Assembly (NCBI RefSeq): GCF_019207085.1
Contig: NZ_JAATOM010000005.1
Coordinates: 372,001-436,000, forward strand
Direction of reading: 5' to 3'
DNA: 64,000 bases
DNA from: Variovorax sp. dw_308
GTDB lineage: Bacteria > Pseudomonadota > Gammaproteobacteria > Burkholderiales > Burkholderiaceae_C
Shown here: one piece after another, positions 28,309 to 37,707 of the stretch
How positions within the stretch are numbered: position 1 is the stretch's first letter
Layout: each line of letters begins with the position of its first letter
Position numbers and translations under genes: made by a program
Notes under the pieces: model-generated
What the model was told of the DNA's origin: nothing
The model's input: the letters and a program-made list of their open reading frames with translations, nothing else
Databases searched by the model: none

Positions 28309-29199
28309 CTACCGAAGGAACTCGCGAACCACCGGTGCCACCTCGGTCGCCTTGTTCATCAGGAACAGGTGGCCGTCATCCACGATGTGCAGTCTTGCAT
28401 TGCGCATGAGCGAGGCCTGCAGGCGCGCATTGACCAGCGGCACCAGCGGATCGTCGCTCCCTGCCATCAACAACGTCGGATGGTGGATGCGCCACAGGAA
28501 CGGCAGGCTGCTCCACGCTGCCATGGCCAGCAGCTGGTAGCGATAGCCCTTGGAGTCGCCGCCGCGCGCATGGTCGGTGAAAAGCTTGATGGCATCGGGG
28601 TCGGCGCGCAACGAGCCACCGTAGATGTCGGGCGCGATGCTCTTCATGTAGCCCTTGTCCCGGTAGCGCTTCGGATTGATCATTTTCCAGAGCACGCTGG
28701 GCTTGCCGGGCAGCATGGTTTGCCCGCCCATGGTCGTCGCCGCGAGCACCAGCCTGCGCACGCGCGCCGGAAACTGGATGGCGAACTGCTGTGCGAGCCC
28801 GCCGCCCCATGAAACCCCCAGCACATCGACCTGGTCGTAGCCCAGTTCGTCCAGCACATTCGCGGCGAGGCGCGCCATCATGAACAGGCGGTACGGCCCC
28901 TTGGGTGCCGGCGACTTGCCGGCGCCGGGCACGTCGAAGATCACCGTCTCGGTGTCGCCGAGTTCGGCGATGAAGGGGCTGACCAGTTCGAGATTGGCGC
29001 CGATCCCGTTGAACATCAGCAACGGCTTGCCTGTGAGCGCGCCACCGACGCGCGCGCCGGGCCGGATGCCCACGCGCAGCAGCTGTTCGCCGATCGTCAG
29101 GGTGCCGATGTACATCCCCGATTTGGGATCGAACTGCACGTCCTTGAGCCGATCCTGGGGCGCTGCGACCGCAACGCTGGTTTTCTTGGCGGTGCCCAT
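28309..29199 (-). CDS. Alpha/beta hydrolase, probable intracellular PHA depolymerase-like
   Basis: 296 residues from MGTAKKTSVAVAAPQDRLKD. Alpha/beta hydrolase fold: oxyanion region MFNGIGANLEL, nucleophile elbow GVSWGGG (about residue 140), acid in MAGSDDPLVPL and catalytic His in VDDGHLFLM. The length, the N-terminal MYIGTLTIGEQLLRVGIRPG type strands and the GIGANLEL motif match the medium-chain PhaZ group of poly(3-hydroxyalkanoate) depolymerases. It lies 59 bases after phaC on the same strand, which supports a role in turning over the polymer. Activity toward other esters is possible. Confidence 0.85.
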   Translation of the reverse strand: MGTAKKTSVAVAAPQDRLKDVQFDPKSGMYIGTLTIGEQLLRVGIRPGARVGGALTGKPLLMFNGIGANLELVSPFIAELGDTETVIFDVPGAGKSPAPKGPYRLFMMARLAANVLDELGYDQVDVLGVSWGGGLAQQFAIQFPARVRRLVLAATTMGGQTMLPGKPSVLWKMINPKRYRDKGYMKSIAPDIYGGSLRADPDAIKLFTDHARGGDSKGYRYQLLAMAAWSSLPFLWRIHHPTLLMAGSDDPLVPLVNARLQASLMRNARLHIVDDGHLFLMNKATEVAPVVREFLR

Positions 29200-29258
29200 G
29201 AGTGATGTAGCCCAGTTCGCGAGGCGGAGCGGCGCACAGAGGCGCAAGACGGCGGCGC

Positions 29259-31253
29259 TCACTTTTGCATGACGTATTCGCCCGGCGCAGCAACGCCCGG
29301 CTTGTTCTTCGCGCTGCCAAGCTTGGCGGGCGCCCGCACCTTGTCGCCGGAGCGCCGGTGCATCCAGTCCATCCAGTTCGGCCACCAGCTTCCGTCGATG
29401 CGCGTCGCACCCGCCGTCCACGCCTCGGCGTCCGGTCCGCCGACCTTGCCGGTCAGAAAGAAGGACTTGGCCGCGCCGGGCGGATTGAGCAGGCTCTGCA
29501 GGTGGCCGGCATTGACCAGCGTGAACGTGCTCTTGTCGCCGTAGATGCGCGCCGTCGGGTAGCACGCCTTCCAGGGCGTGATGTGGTCGGTGATGCCGGC
29601 CACGATGTAGGCGTCGACCTTGACCTTGCGCATGTCGATGGGCTCACCCAGCACCTTCAGCTTGTTGGCATGGATGAACGGGCTCTCCTGCATGATGTCC
29701 AGCAGGTCGGCATGGAACGCGGCCGGCAGGCGGGTCGTGTCGGCATTCCAGTACAGGATGTCGAAGGCGGGTGGGTCGTTGCCCAGCAGGTAGTTGTTGA
29801 CCCAATAGCTCCAGATCAGGTCGTTGGGGCGCAGCCAGGCAAACACGCGCGCCAGCGCCTCACCGTCGATGTAGCCCTTGGCCTTGGTCGCGGCCTTGAT
29901 GGTGGCCACGCTTTCGGGCGTCATGAACAAGCCCATGCTGGTGTCCGACACGTTTTCCGGATCCAGCGTGCACACCGGGCTGACCACGTTCGCGACCTTG
30001 CTTTGCCCGGTGGCGGCGAGCCAGCCGACATAGGAAGCCGCGGTCATGCCGCCCGAGCAGGCGCCCCACAGGGTGATGTCGGGACTGCCGGTGATGTCGC
30101 GCGCGGCATCCACCGCTTCGTCGAGTGCCTTGCAATAGGTCGACATGTCCCAGTCGCGCTGCTTTTCGCCGGGATTGAACCAGCTCACGCAGAAGATCTG
30201 GACACCCTGCTCGACGACGAACTTGACCAGGCTCTTCTCCGGCGAGAGGTCCATGGCGTAGAACTTGTTGACCTGCGGCGGGCAGATCACGAGCGGACGG
30301 GTGTAGACCTCGGCGGTTTGCGGCTTGTACTGGATCAACTCGAGCACGTCGTTCCTGAACACTACCTGGCCCGGCGTCAGGCACAGGTTCTTGCCGAGTT
30401 CGAACTTCGACTTGTCTACCGACGATGGCAAGCCACCGTTGTCGCGCCAGTCGCCCACGAGGTTCTTCATGCCCTTGACCAGGCTCTGGCCGCGCGTTTC
30501 CTTGGCGCGCTTGATTGCGGCAGGATTGATCAGGGCGTTGCTCGGCGCGATCGCGTCGATGTAGATGGAGGCCACCAGCTGGGCACGTGCCTTGTCGCGC
30601 GGGTCCATCTCGATGGCATCGAGGTAGTTGTTGATGACGCTGCCGGTGGCCGCATGCGCCTGGAGCAGGCGCTTGAGCAGGCCACTGCTGCGCCAGGCCG
30701 GATCCGCGAAGCGCTTGTCCTTGGGATAGGGCTCCGCGTCGGATGCGCCGGAAACGACCTTGCCCAGTTCGAGCGCATAGGCAGCCCAGTGCTGCGCGAC
30801 CTTTGCCGGCTGCTGGACGGCCGAGCCGAACAAGGCCTTGACGCCTTCGCCGAGGTCCTCGAAGCGCAGCCCGATGAACGGGTTCACGGCCAGGGTGTTG
30901 TTGGCAGCGTCTTCGGTCAGCCGGCTGACCAGTTCTGCGGAGTTCGCTGCTTCGGCAGGCGCGGCTGGCTTGGCACGCGTGTCTGGCTTGGCTGCCTTCG
31001 GCTTTGCGACGGCCGGCCGCTTCGCCACCGCCTTCGGCGCCACAGGCGCGGCCCTGGCCACCTTGGTCGCTTTCACAGCGGCCTTCTTCACAGGCTTGGC
31101 TGACTTCGCGGCCACTTTCTTGACCGGGACAGTGGTCGTGGCCTTGGCACGCTTGGTTGCCGCAGCCTGCCTCTTCGGATTTGTCTCTTCGCTCATCAGG
31201 TTCTCCGCGCTTTGCGCACCGTTGAATGCTTTCGTATCGACAGGGTCGCTCAT
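29259..31253 (-). CDS. phaC: Class I poly(3-hydroxyalkanoate) synthase with Lys/Ala-rich N-terminal extension
   Basis: 664 residues. The first 100 or so are Lys/Ala/Pro-rich (AAKPVKKAAVKATK-like repeats), then the synthase N-domain (NPFIGLRFEDLGEGVKALFG). The alpha/beta hydrolase core has the nucleophile Cys in the lipase-like box WGACSGG (about residue 398), Asp in AGITDHITPW and His in NAGHLQSLLNPP. It polymerises 3-hydroxyacyl-CoA on granule surfaces. The start at 31253 overlaps the MaoC stop by ATGA; an ATG at 31196 with GGAG 7 bases before it is an equally good start. No phaA/phaB or phasin gene is nearby. Confidence 0.94.
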   Translation of the reverse strand: MSDPVDTKAFNGAQSAENLMSEETNPKRQAAATKRAKATTTVPVKKVAAKSAKPVKKAAVKATKVARAAPVAPKAVAKRPAVAKPKAAKPDTRAKPAAPAEAANSAELVSRLTEDAANNTLAVNPFIGLRFEDLGEGVKALFGSAVQQPAKVAQHWAAYALELGKVVSGASDAEPYPKDKRFADPAWRSSGLLKRLLQAHAATGSVINNYLDAIEMDPRDKARAQLVASIYIDAIAPSNALINPAAIKRAKETRGQSLVKGMKNLVGDWRDNGGLPSSVDKSKFELGKNLCLTPGQVVFRNDVLELIQYKPQTAEVYTRPLVICPPQVNKFYAMDLSPEKSLVKFVVEQGVQIFCVSWFNPGEKQRDWDMSTYCKALDEAVDAARDITGSPDITLWGACSGGMTAASYVGWLAATGQSKVANVVSPVCTLDPENVSDTSMGLFMTPESVATIKAATKAKGYIDGEALARVFAWLRPNDLIWSYWVNNYLLGNDPPAFDILYWNADTTRLPAAFHADLLDIMQESPFIHANKLKVLGEPIDMRKVKVDAYIVAGITDHITPWKACYPTARIYGDKSTFTLVNAGHLQSLLNPPGAAKSFFLTGKVGGPDAEAWTAGATRIDGSWWPNWMDWMHRRSGDKVRAPAKLGSAKNKPGVAAPGEYVMQK

Positions 31254-31504
31254 GCCGCCCCCGCCAGTACAACCAGCGTCTCGGCGATCAAGGCAGGCTT
31301 TGCCTCGCCCTCGATCTCCACCGTGTTAACCATCGTGACCGGATGCCTTCCTTTGCCCTGGTCCACGACGGATCCCATTGTCACCCGAGCCCGCACACGC
31401 GAACTCACCTTGACCGGTGCGATGAATCGGACCTTGTTCAAGCCATGGTTGAAAGAGGCGAACGACGGCAACGTCGCGATCGAAAACTCTGTCCCTGTTG
31501 TCAT
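31250..31504 (-). CDS. MaoC-like hydratase fragment (C-terminal half)
   Basis: 84 residues from MTTGTEFSIATLPSFASF (31504), followed by FNHGLNKVRFIAPVKVSSRV, VTMVNTVEIEGEAKPALIAE and a Val/Leu-rich end. This is the C-terminal half of a MaoC/PhaJ hot-dog (R)-enoyl-CoA hydratase. The N-terminal half, which carries the catalytic D-x(4)-H motif, is absent: the frame continues upstream to 31669, but those residues do not look like MaoC. The gene is therefore probably a truncated remnant, though its stop overlaps the phaC ATG (ATGA) and it may survive as a coupled leader. Confidence 0.6.
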   Translation of the reverse strand: MTTGTEFSIATLPSFASFNHGLNKVRFIAPVKVSSRVRARVTMGSVVDQGKGRHPVTMVNTVEIEGEAKPALIAETLVVLAGAA

Positions 31505-31684
31505 CTGGTATCCCTGTACCTGCGTGAAGTCACTATGCCACCCGGGCCTGCGCGATGCGGCCAGCGCGCCCCGACGTTTGACGCCCATTTCGAGAATAGC
31601 GACCGATTTGCAGCCCCCGTCTACGGAAAACCCTGTTCCCGATGCGCAAGGACGGGGCGGTGTCGCCAAGGCGTCTGCATGGGG

Positions 31685-32572
31685 CTATCGGCGCAGCAGC
31701 GCCTGACGCAGCAACCGCGCGGCGCGGTCGCGGATCTGCCCCGGCATGCGATGGCGCCAACGTTGCGGCTGACGCCTGCCGGCCGCGCATGCATTGAGGA
31801 AGTCGTTGAGGATCGGCGTGTCGTCGACCGTGGTGATCACGCTGCCGCTGCCATGGAACTCCGGATGCCATTGCGTCGCCGCGATGTAGCCATGGCCGCC
31901 GCGGGTGGTCGTGCGGCGAATGGCTTCGGGCACGTGGTCCGGATAGCTCCAGGCCTCGATCTCGAAACCGGGCGCCAGGTCCTTGATGCCCTGGTGGTGG
32001 ATGCTGTTGACGCGCGTGTGCGTGACGCCGGGGTACATGCCGGCCAGCCGCGTGCCCTCGACCAGCACCAGGTCGTGGTAGTTCTTGTCGTAGCTCACCG
32101 CATCGCGGTGCGTGAGCGCGCCGGCATGCTGGGTCTCGATGTCCTGGTAGAGCGTGCCGCCGAAGGCCACGTTGATGAGTTGCAGGCCGCGGCATACGCC
32201 GAAGATCGGCTTGCCGACCTGCTCGAAGGCCTCGACCAAGGCCAGGTCATAAAGATCGCGGATGCGGTCGCCGATCCAGGCCTCCTTCAGCGGCGTTTCG
32301 CCATAGCTGCCTGGCCACACGTCGGCGCCACCGTGCATCACGACGCCGTCGAGCCACTCGGCGTAGTGCGAGAGCCGGGTGTCGCCGCGCGCCGTCTCGC
32401 CGGTAGGGCACGGCACCATGACCACCATCGCCCCGGCCGACATGAGCCAGTGCGCGATCGACTGCTCCACGTACTGCAGCGTCTTGTTGGTGAACAGCGA
32501 GCGCGTGGGGTCCGCATGCTGGAAACAGGCGGAGAGGCCGATCTTGAGGCGGCCGGCAACGGTCTTGGGCAT
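31685..32572 (-). CDS. Gamma-glutamyl-gamma-aminobutyrate hydrolase family (peptidase C26)
   Basis: 295 residues. It is a class I glutamine amidotransferase-like fold with nucleophile Cys in GKPIFGVCRGLQLIN (about residue 128), oxyanion/substrate motif VVMHGGADVWP and catalytic His in IAATQWHPEFH. These are the PuuD/C26 signatures. PuuD removes glutamate from gamma-glutamyl-GABA in putrescine breakdown, but no other puu gene is nearby, so the substrate is uncertain. The Arg-rich C-terminus is longer than usual by about 25 residues. It is divergent from the OmpA-like gene. Confidence 0.88.
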   Translation of the reverse strand: MPKTVAGRLKIGLSACFQHADPTRSLFTNKTLQYVEQSIAHWLMSAGAMVVMVPCPTGETARGDTRLSHYAEWLDGVVMHGGADVWPGSYGETPLKEAWIGDRIRDLYDLALVEAFEQVGKPIFGVCRGLQLINVAFGGTLYQDIETQHAGALTHRDAVSYDKNYHDLVLVEGTRLAGMYPGVTHTRVNSIHHQGIKDLAPGFEIEAWSYPDHVPEAIRRTTTRGGHGYIAATQWHPEFHGSGSVITTVDDTPILNDFLNACAAGRRQPQRWRHRMPGQIRDRAARLLRQALLRR

Positions 32573-32691
32573 GGCGGGTCGATACCTGCAGGGCGAGGAA
32601 GTTCATTGTGCACACTCACTTCACCGATGGCGACCCGCCAGCCGATAAGCTTTGCGTTTCTCGCGCACATGGCCGCCTGCCTCACGAATTC

Positions 32692-33798
32692 ATGAAGACC
32701 TTGGTATTGCTTCTGGCGCTCTGGAGCGCGACCACGTGCGCCATCGCGCAAGAATCGACCGAAGCGAAGGCGCAGGAACTGGCTCGATTGCGAGCGCAGA
32801 TCCAGGAAAGGCTCCAGGAACCACTCGACAAGGCGCCCGGGCCGCGGCGACGAGGCAAGTACGTCGTGTATGGCGGCACGGCCGCCGACACGTCCTACGC
32901 GGCATGGCTGCGGGGCACGTATTGCCGCATCGTCGCCGTGCACGCGAGCCTGAACGCGCCGGGGTCGCTGCCGAAGGGCCCCGGGCGCGGACGGCTGATG
33001 CTGACTGTGGAGCGTTCCGGGGACCTGCAGGCGGCGAGCATGCCGGTGTCGTTGGGCGACGCGCGGCTGGATGACTCGGTCATTGCAGCGGCGTCGCGGG
33101 CAGCGCCCTTTCCACCGCCGCCGCCGGAATCCGACGGCAAGGTCGATCTGCTCTGGACCGATGCAGTGATCGTCTACGGCAATGACGGGCTGGGGGCTCC
33201 CGACGAATGTGCTGCGGAAGTCCAGCCCGGTGCGCTTCGCTTCGCGGACCGGGATTCCAGGAGTGCAGGCGCCTGCTATGCCAAGGGGTTGCCGGCCGCG
33301 CGCACCGACGAAGACCTGCGCAGCCTGGTCTCCCGCTGCGGCGACGAACGCGGCTACTTCGCGGCGCTGCGCCAACTCAACGCATTGCCGCTCCCCAAGG
33401 CTGCCACCCTCCGGCTTCGGCCTGCCGGCCAGGAGCAGAACACGGTGCGCGTCAGCCTCGAGGCCGACGTGTTCTTCAACCTGCACCAGACCCGCACCCT
33501 GCCGATCGGTTTCGAGAAACTGGACCAGCTGATCGCACGCCTTGGCAAGGAGACGCGCGTCGAAGCGATCCGGATCGCCGGCGGCAGCGACAGCTACGAA
33601 GCCGCGTTGGGCGACGGCGAACACCTGGCTCGCGCCCGGGCCGAAATGGTCCGCGCCTACCTCGCATCCGCGGGCCTGGACTCCGCGACACCCGTGGCGG
33701 TCACCCGGCGCGAGGGCTACGGCCCGTTCACGGCCGAGGGCCGTGCCCGCGACCGCTCGGCGCGCATCACGGTGCAAGCCATCGGCGAGCGGCCCTGA
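32692..33798 (+). CDS. Periplasmic protein with TonB-C-like and OmpA-like domains
   Basis: 368 residues. It has a Sec signal peptide MKTLVLLLALWSATTCAIAQ, cut before ES. A segment at about residues 85-150 (GRLMLTVERSGDLQAASMPV to AAASRAAPFPPPPPE) resembles the TonB C-terminal fold. The C-terminal OmpA-like domain (about 260-365) has VFFNLHQTRTLPIGFEKLDQ, IAGGSDSYEA, HLARARAEMVRAYLASAGLD and RDRSARITVQA. The last would bind peptidoglycan. It may be a cell-envelope spacer. It stands alone on the plus strand, and no Tol/Pal gene is near. Confidence 0.8.
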   Translation: MKTLVLLLALWSATTCAIAQESTEAKAQELARLRAQIQERLQEPLDKAPGPRRRGKYVVYGGTAADTSYAAWLRGTYCRIVAVHASLNAPGSLPKGPGRGRLMLTVERSGDLQAASMPVSLGDARLDDSVIAAASRAAPFPPPPPESDGKVDLLWTDAVIVYGNDGLGAPDECAAEVQPGALRFADRDSRSAGACYAKGLPAARTDEDLRSLVSRCGDERGYFAALRQLNALPLPKAATLRLRPAGQEQNTVRVSLEADVFFNLHQTRTLPIGFEKLDQLIARLGKETRVEAIRIAGGSDSYEAALGDGEHLARARAEMVRAYLASAGLDSATPVAVTRREGYGPFTAEGRARDRSARITVQAIGERP

Positions 33799-33843
33799 GG
33801 ACACGTTTTGCACGTGTTCTAGCAACCATTGTGCCTATCAGGC

Positions 33844-33849
33844 TATAAT
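33844..33849 (+). promoter_or_regulatory. Sigma-70 -10 box upstream of the infA group
   Basis: TATAAT, a perfect -10 hexamer, is preceded at 17 bases by a weak -35 (AGCAAC). It lies about 260 bases before the first coding start of the group. Confidence 0.55.
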
Positions 33850-33855
33850 CGAGGG

Positions 33856-34110
33856 TTCGCTGACACGACGAAGCACTTTTCGTCATACCGCCGGTTGGCC
33901 CGCATCCCGGGCCTCTGACTTCCCTGAAGCCGGCCCTCACAGTGCGTTGGAGCGCCAGACCGGGCGCCCATGATTGCCACCACTGCCTTCTGTCTTGTAA
34001 AGCGAATTTCGCGCCTTGTCGGCCGACCTTTCGTCGGCAACGCCGCGCGCCGTTTTCAAACATTTTTCAGGGTGCGTCACGCAAAGCGTGGCCATCGGGC
34101 ATTGCAATTC
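33856..34110 (+). promoter_or_regulatory. Long structured leader, candidate temperature-responsive 5' UTR
   Basis: No convincing coding sequence fills this stretch, although a frame open from 33970 could lengthen the next gene. It contains at least five simple hairpins: GACGAA/TTCGTC (33867-33884), GGCCCG/CGGGCC (33897-33913), GCGCC/GGCGC (33952-33967), GCCGAC/GTCGGC (34022-34038) and CACGC/GCGTG (34078-34090). The last ends 20 bases before the ATG. The genes that follow (infA, dbpA) are of cold-shock type, for which long structured leaders are known. Confidence 0.45.
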
Positions 34111-34356
34111 ATGGATCTCATTCACACCACTGTCGCAGTGGGCAAGTACCTTATCTCGCCGCTGATCCGGCACACGGCTGACGGCGATTACGCCGCGTCC
34201 GTCTCCATCAGCTCCGGCCGTGGCCGGGGCATGCACGACCGCGTGATGCGGTTCACACCACGCTTCGACAGCCATGCACAGGCGCAGCGCTACGCAACCG
34301 AACAAGGCCTGGGCTGGGTACGCGAACGCACGGCCTCGCGCGTTGTAGTGGCGTGA
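34111..34356 (+). CDS. Small conserved protein upstream of infA, unknown function
   Basis: 81 residues: MDLIHTTVAVGKYLISPLIR, SVSISSGRGRGMHDRVMRFT, FDSHAQAQRYATEQGLGWV. The last part is a short helix-turn pattern that ends in a conserved-looking G-x-x-W-V/I-R motif. I recall similar small proteins beside second infA copies in Burkholderiales but know no function. A longer form from 33970 (128 residues) is possible; the shorter start fits the compact fold better. infA follows 58 bases later. Confidence 0.72.
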   Translation: MDLIHTTVAVGKYLISPLIRHTADGDYAASVSISSGRGRGMHDRVMRFTPRFDSHAQAQRYATEQGLGWVRERTASRVVVA

Positions 34357-34414
34357 CACCGGTCTAAGCCTTTTTCAGCACAATTCACGATAATCACGCA
34401 GAGGTAAATCATTC

Positions 34415-34678
34415 ATGGCCAAGGAAGAACTGATTGAAATGAACGGTGCAGTCACGGAAGTGCTGCCCGATTCACGCTATCGCGTCACGCTCGACAACGG
34501 GCACCAGCTCATCGCCTACAGCGGCGGCAAGATGCGCAAGCACCACATCCGCATCCTGGCGGGTGACAAGGTGTCGCTGGAGCTGTCGCCCTACGATCTG
34601 ACCAAGGGCCGCATCACGTTCCGCCACCTGAACGGTCGCGGCCCGATGCCGCCGTCGAACACGACTCCCCGTCGCTGA
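34415..34678 (+). CDS. infA: Translation initiation factor IF-1 (stand-alone copy)
   Basis: 87 residues, an S1/OB fold: [69 protein letters not shown]. The last 15 residues ([16 protein letters not shown]) extend beyond the 72-residue canonical IF-1. IF-1 occupies the ribosomal A site during initiation. The gene is not in the ribosomal-protein/secY cluster where the housekeeping infA of betaproteobacteria normally lies, and dbpA follows it, so this is likely the second, cold-associated IF-1. GAGGT precedes the ATG. Confidence 0.93.
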   Translation: MAKEELIEMNGAVTEVLPDSRYRVTLDNGHQLIAYSGGKMRKHHIRILAGDKVSLELSPYDLTKGRITFRHLNGRGPMPPSNTTPRR

Positions 34679-34689
34679 AGCGTGCCGCC

Positions 34690-34790
34690 AGCCCCCGTGC
34701 TGGCGCGCGTCGAACCGGCCTCCGGGCTCCCGTTGCTATCCGCGGATAGCTCCTGCACAAGCAGCACGGGCGCCGGGGGCTTTTTATTTT
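34690..34790 (+). terminator. Probable terminator after infA; no gene seen in 34679-35003
   Basis: AGCCCCCG at 34690 pairs with CGGGGGCT at 34774, enclosing further GC-rich helices (GTGCT with AGCAC), and is followed by TTTTTATTTT. This is a large stem with a T-run 12 bases after the infA stop. From 34791 to the dbpA start nothing else is evident. Confidence 0.55.
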
Positions 34791-35003
34791 CCTGAGGCAG
34801 CCCTCCCGCACGCGCCGTGACCCGCAGCGCCGCGACCCGGCGAGGCCCTCGACAAGTCCCGCGCGATGCGCACCGTGAAGACTTGCCCAGCGCCGCCCAC
34901 AGGGCTCCGATTCCTGCAGCGCACTGTTCGCCGCCATGACGCCGCTGCCGGGTCGGGGCGCATTGACCCGCTACGCCGCCTCGACCCCACACTTCGCTCC
35001 ATC

Positions 35004-36389
<1,386 letters not shown>

Positions 36390-36408
36390 TGCAGGGCGCT
36401 GGACGGGT

Positions 36409-36693
36409 TCAGAGTGTTCCGGCGATGGTGGTCGGGCCGAAATCCATGGCGGCATGCTCCGAGATCCGGCCCTGGCGACCGGACGTGACGCCGGCGCGCT
36501 GTTCGAGCGCGGCAATGCCGGCCATCACGGCCAGTCCGTAACTCGGCATGGGGCGCTCCGCCCGATCCAGCTGGGCGTCCCGCGCAGCGCGGACCTGCTG
36601 TTCTTCCAGGACCCAGTAAAACTGACCGGGAGACGGTTCTTCCACGATCAAAGCAATGCCATTCGCGACCAAAGTAATTCTTTCAAAATGCAA
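36409..36693 (-). CDS. Small hypothetical protein
   Basis: 94 residues from a TTG at 36693: MHFERITLVANGIALIVEEP, SPGQFYWVLEEQ, then RPMPSYGLAVMAGIAALEQR. No family is recognised and no membrane segment is seen. The N-terminal alternation and the Pro-Gly-Gln-Phe-Tyr-Trp stretch look like real protein. It is convergent with dbpA, 19 bases apart. The ribosome-binding site is weak, and an ATG-initiated form would be much shorter, so both existence and start are uncertain. Confidence 0.5.
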   Translation of the reverse strand: MHFERITLVANGIALIVEEPSPGQFYWVLEEQQVRAARDAQLDRAERPMPSYGLAVMAGIAALEQRAGVTSGRQGRISEHAAMDFGPTTIAGTL

Positions 36694-36885
36694 ACTGTAG
36701 GCGCCATTTGTAAGCGAACGTCGCCTTTCAGCCCGTGCACAAAGTCACGACTGCACCAAGCCTGCACGGCAGCCACGAATGTTCGTGCGATTTCACCGGA
36801 ATGACGCGGCGCGCTTGCGACGCGGCGCACCGGCCGGGAACTTTCCCTTTGCAACCTTTGTTGAATTTCCTCTGAAGCAGGCCTC

Positions 36886-37200
36886 ATGTCGGACGACAAC
36901 CAGATCGAAGTCCCCCCGTCCTTCCTGGCGGTCTATGCCGACGCGCGCCAGCGGCTGAGCGAACCGATCGGCATCGTGCGTGCGCGCTACGAGTTGTGCG
37001 AGGACCTCGCCACGCTCCTCGTCGAGCAGGCGCAGAGGCTGCACCACATGGCCGTGCCGTCCGAGGACGAGATCCTGCATCGCTGCCGCGACGGGCTGCT
37101 CACGGCCGAATCGGGGGTGTCCGCGGTGGAGGCGACGTGGATCGTGCGGCGGCTGGCGGAGTTGCTGAACTGGCGTTGTCCGACGTTCGAGGACGCGTAG
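36886..37200 (+). CDS. Small helical protein of unknown function
   Basis: 104 residues, MSDDNQIEVPPSFLAVYADA onward, nearly all helical, with conserved-looking IVRARYELCEDLATLLVEQA, SEDEILHRCRDGLL and EATWIVRRLAELLNW. I recognise it as a short conserved type in Comamonadaceae, sometimes labelled ATPase with chaperone activity, but no ATPase motif is present. It is soluble. It is preceded by about 190 bases without a gene and is convergent with the next. Confidence 0.75.
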   Translation: MSDDNQIEVPPSFLAVYADARQRLSEPIGIVRARYELCEDLATLLVEQAQRLHHMAVPSEDEILHRCRDGLLTAESGVSAVEATWIVRRLAELLNWRCPTFEDA

Positions 37201-37225
37201 AAGACGAGCCGGCGCGGCGCGGCCG

Positions 37226-37567
37226 TCAACCCGTATCGCGGCGCAGGTCCAGCAGCAGTTCGAGCCGTTGCGCGGCCCCCCAGGTCTCGCGCTGGAAGAG
37301 CTTGTGATACCGGTCGAGTTCGGCCGCGGATTGCGCGGCGACCCGGTGCGCCTCCTCGTGCGAGGCGGCGCGCATGTAGTAGACAAGATATTCGCCCTCG
37401 GTCGTGACGTCGAGGAACACCGACTCGATCGACACCCCCTCGGCGACCAGACGCTGCAAGGCATCGGCACGGTGCGCCGACATGTGCGCTGCCCATTCGC
37501 GCACGCGGGGCAGCACGCCGTTCTTCAGGCGGATCCGTGCACAGACTGGGACGTGGGTCGAATTCAT
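37226..37567 (-). CDS. DUF6176-like protein
   Basis: 113 residues from MNSTHVPVCARIRLKNGVLP. The pattern (IRLKNG, VREWAAHMSAHRADALQRLV, EGVSIESVFLDV, GEYLVYYMRA, then RYHKLFQRETWG) is that of a small ferredoxin-like alpha/beta fold, as in the DUF6176 family, for which no function is known. It is probably soluble. An ATG three codons upstream is an alternative start. It lies alone on the minus strand, between the small helical protein and the APH-fold gene. Confidence 0.75.
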   Translation of the reverse strand: MNSTHVPVCARIRLKNGVLPRVREWAAHMSAHRADALQRLVAEGVSIESVFLDVTTEGEYLVYYMRAASHEEAHRVAAQSAAELDRYHKLFQRETWGAAQRLELLLDLRRDTG

Positions 37568-37707
37568 GGAGTGCATCGCTGCTTGGGCCCGTCTATGGGC
37601 CTGTGGCTCCCTGCGCATCCCGAAAGTGTCGGAAGGTGTGGATGAATCCGGCGTGGCCGAGCGGGCATGGCGGGTTCGTCTACACCTTCTCAGTGCAGTG
37701 TTCCACG

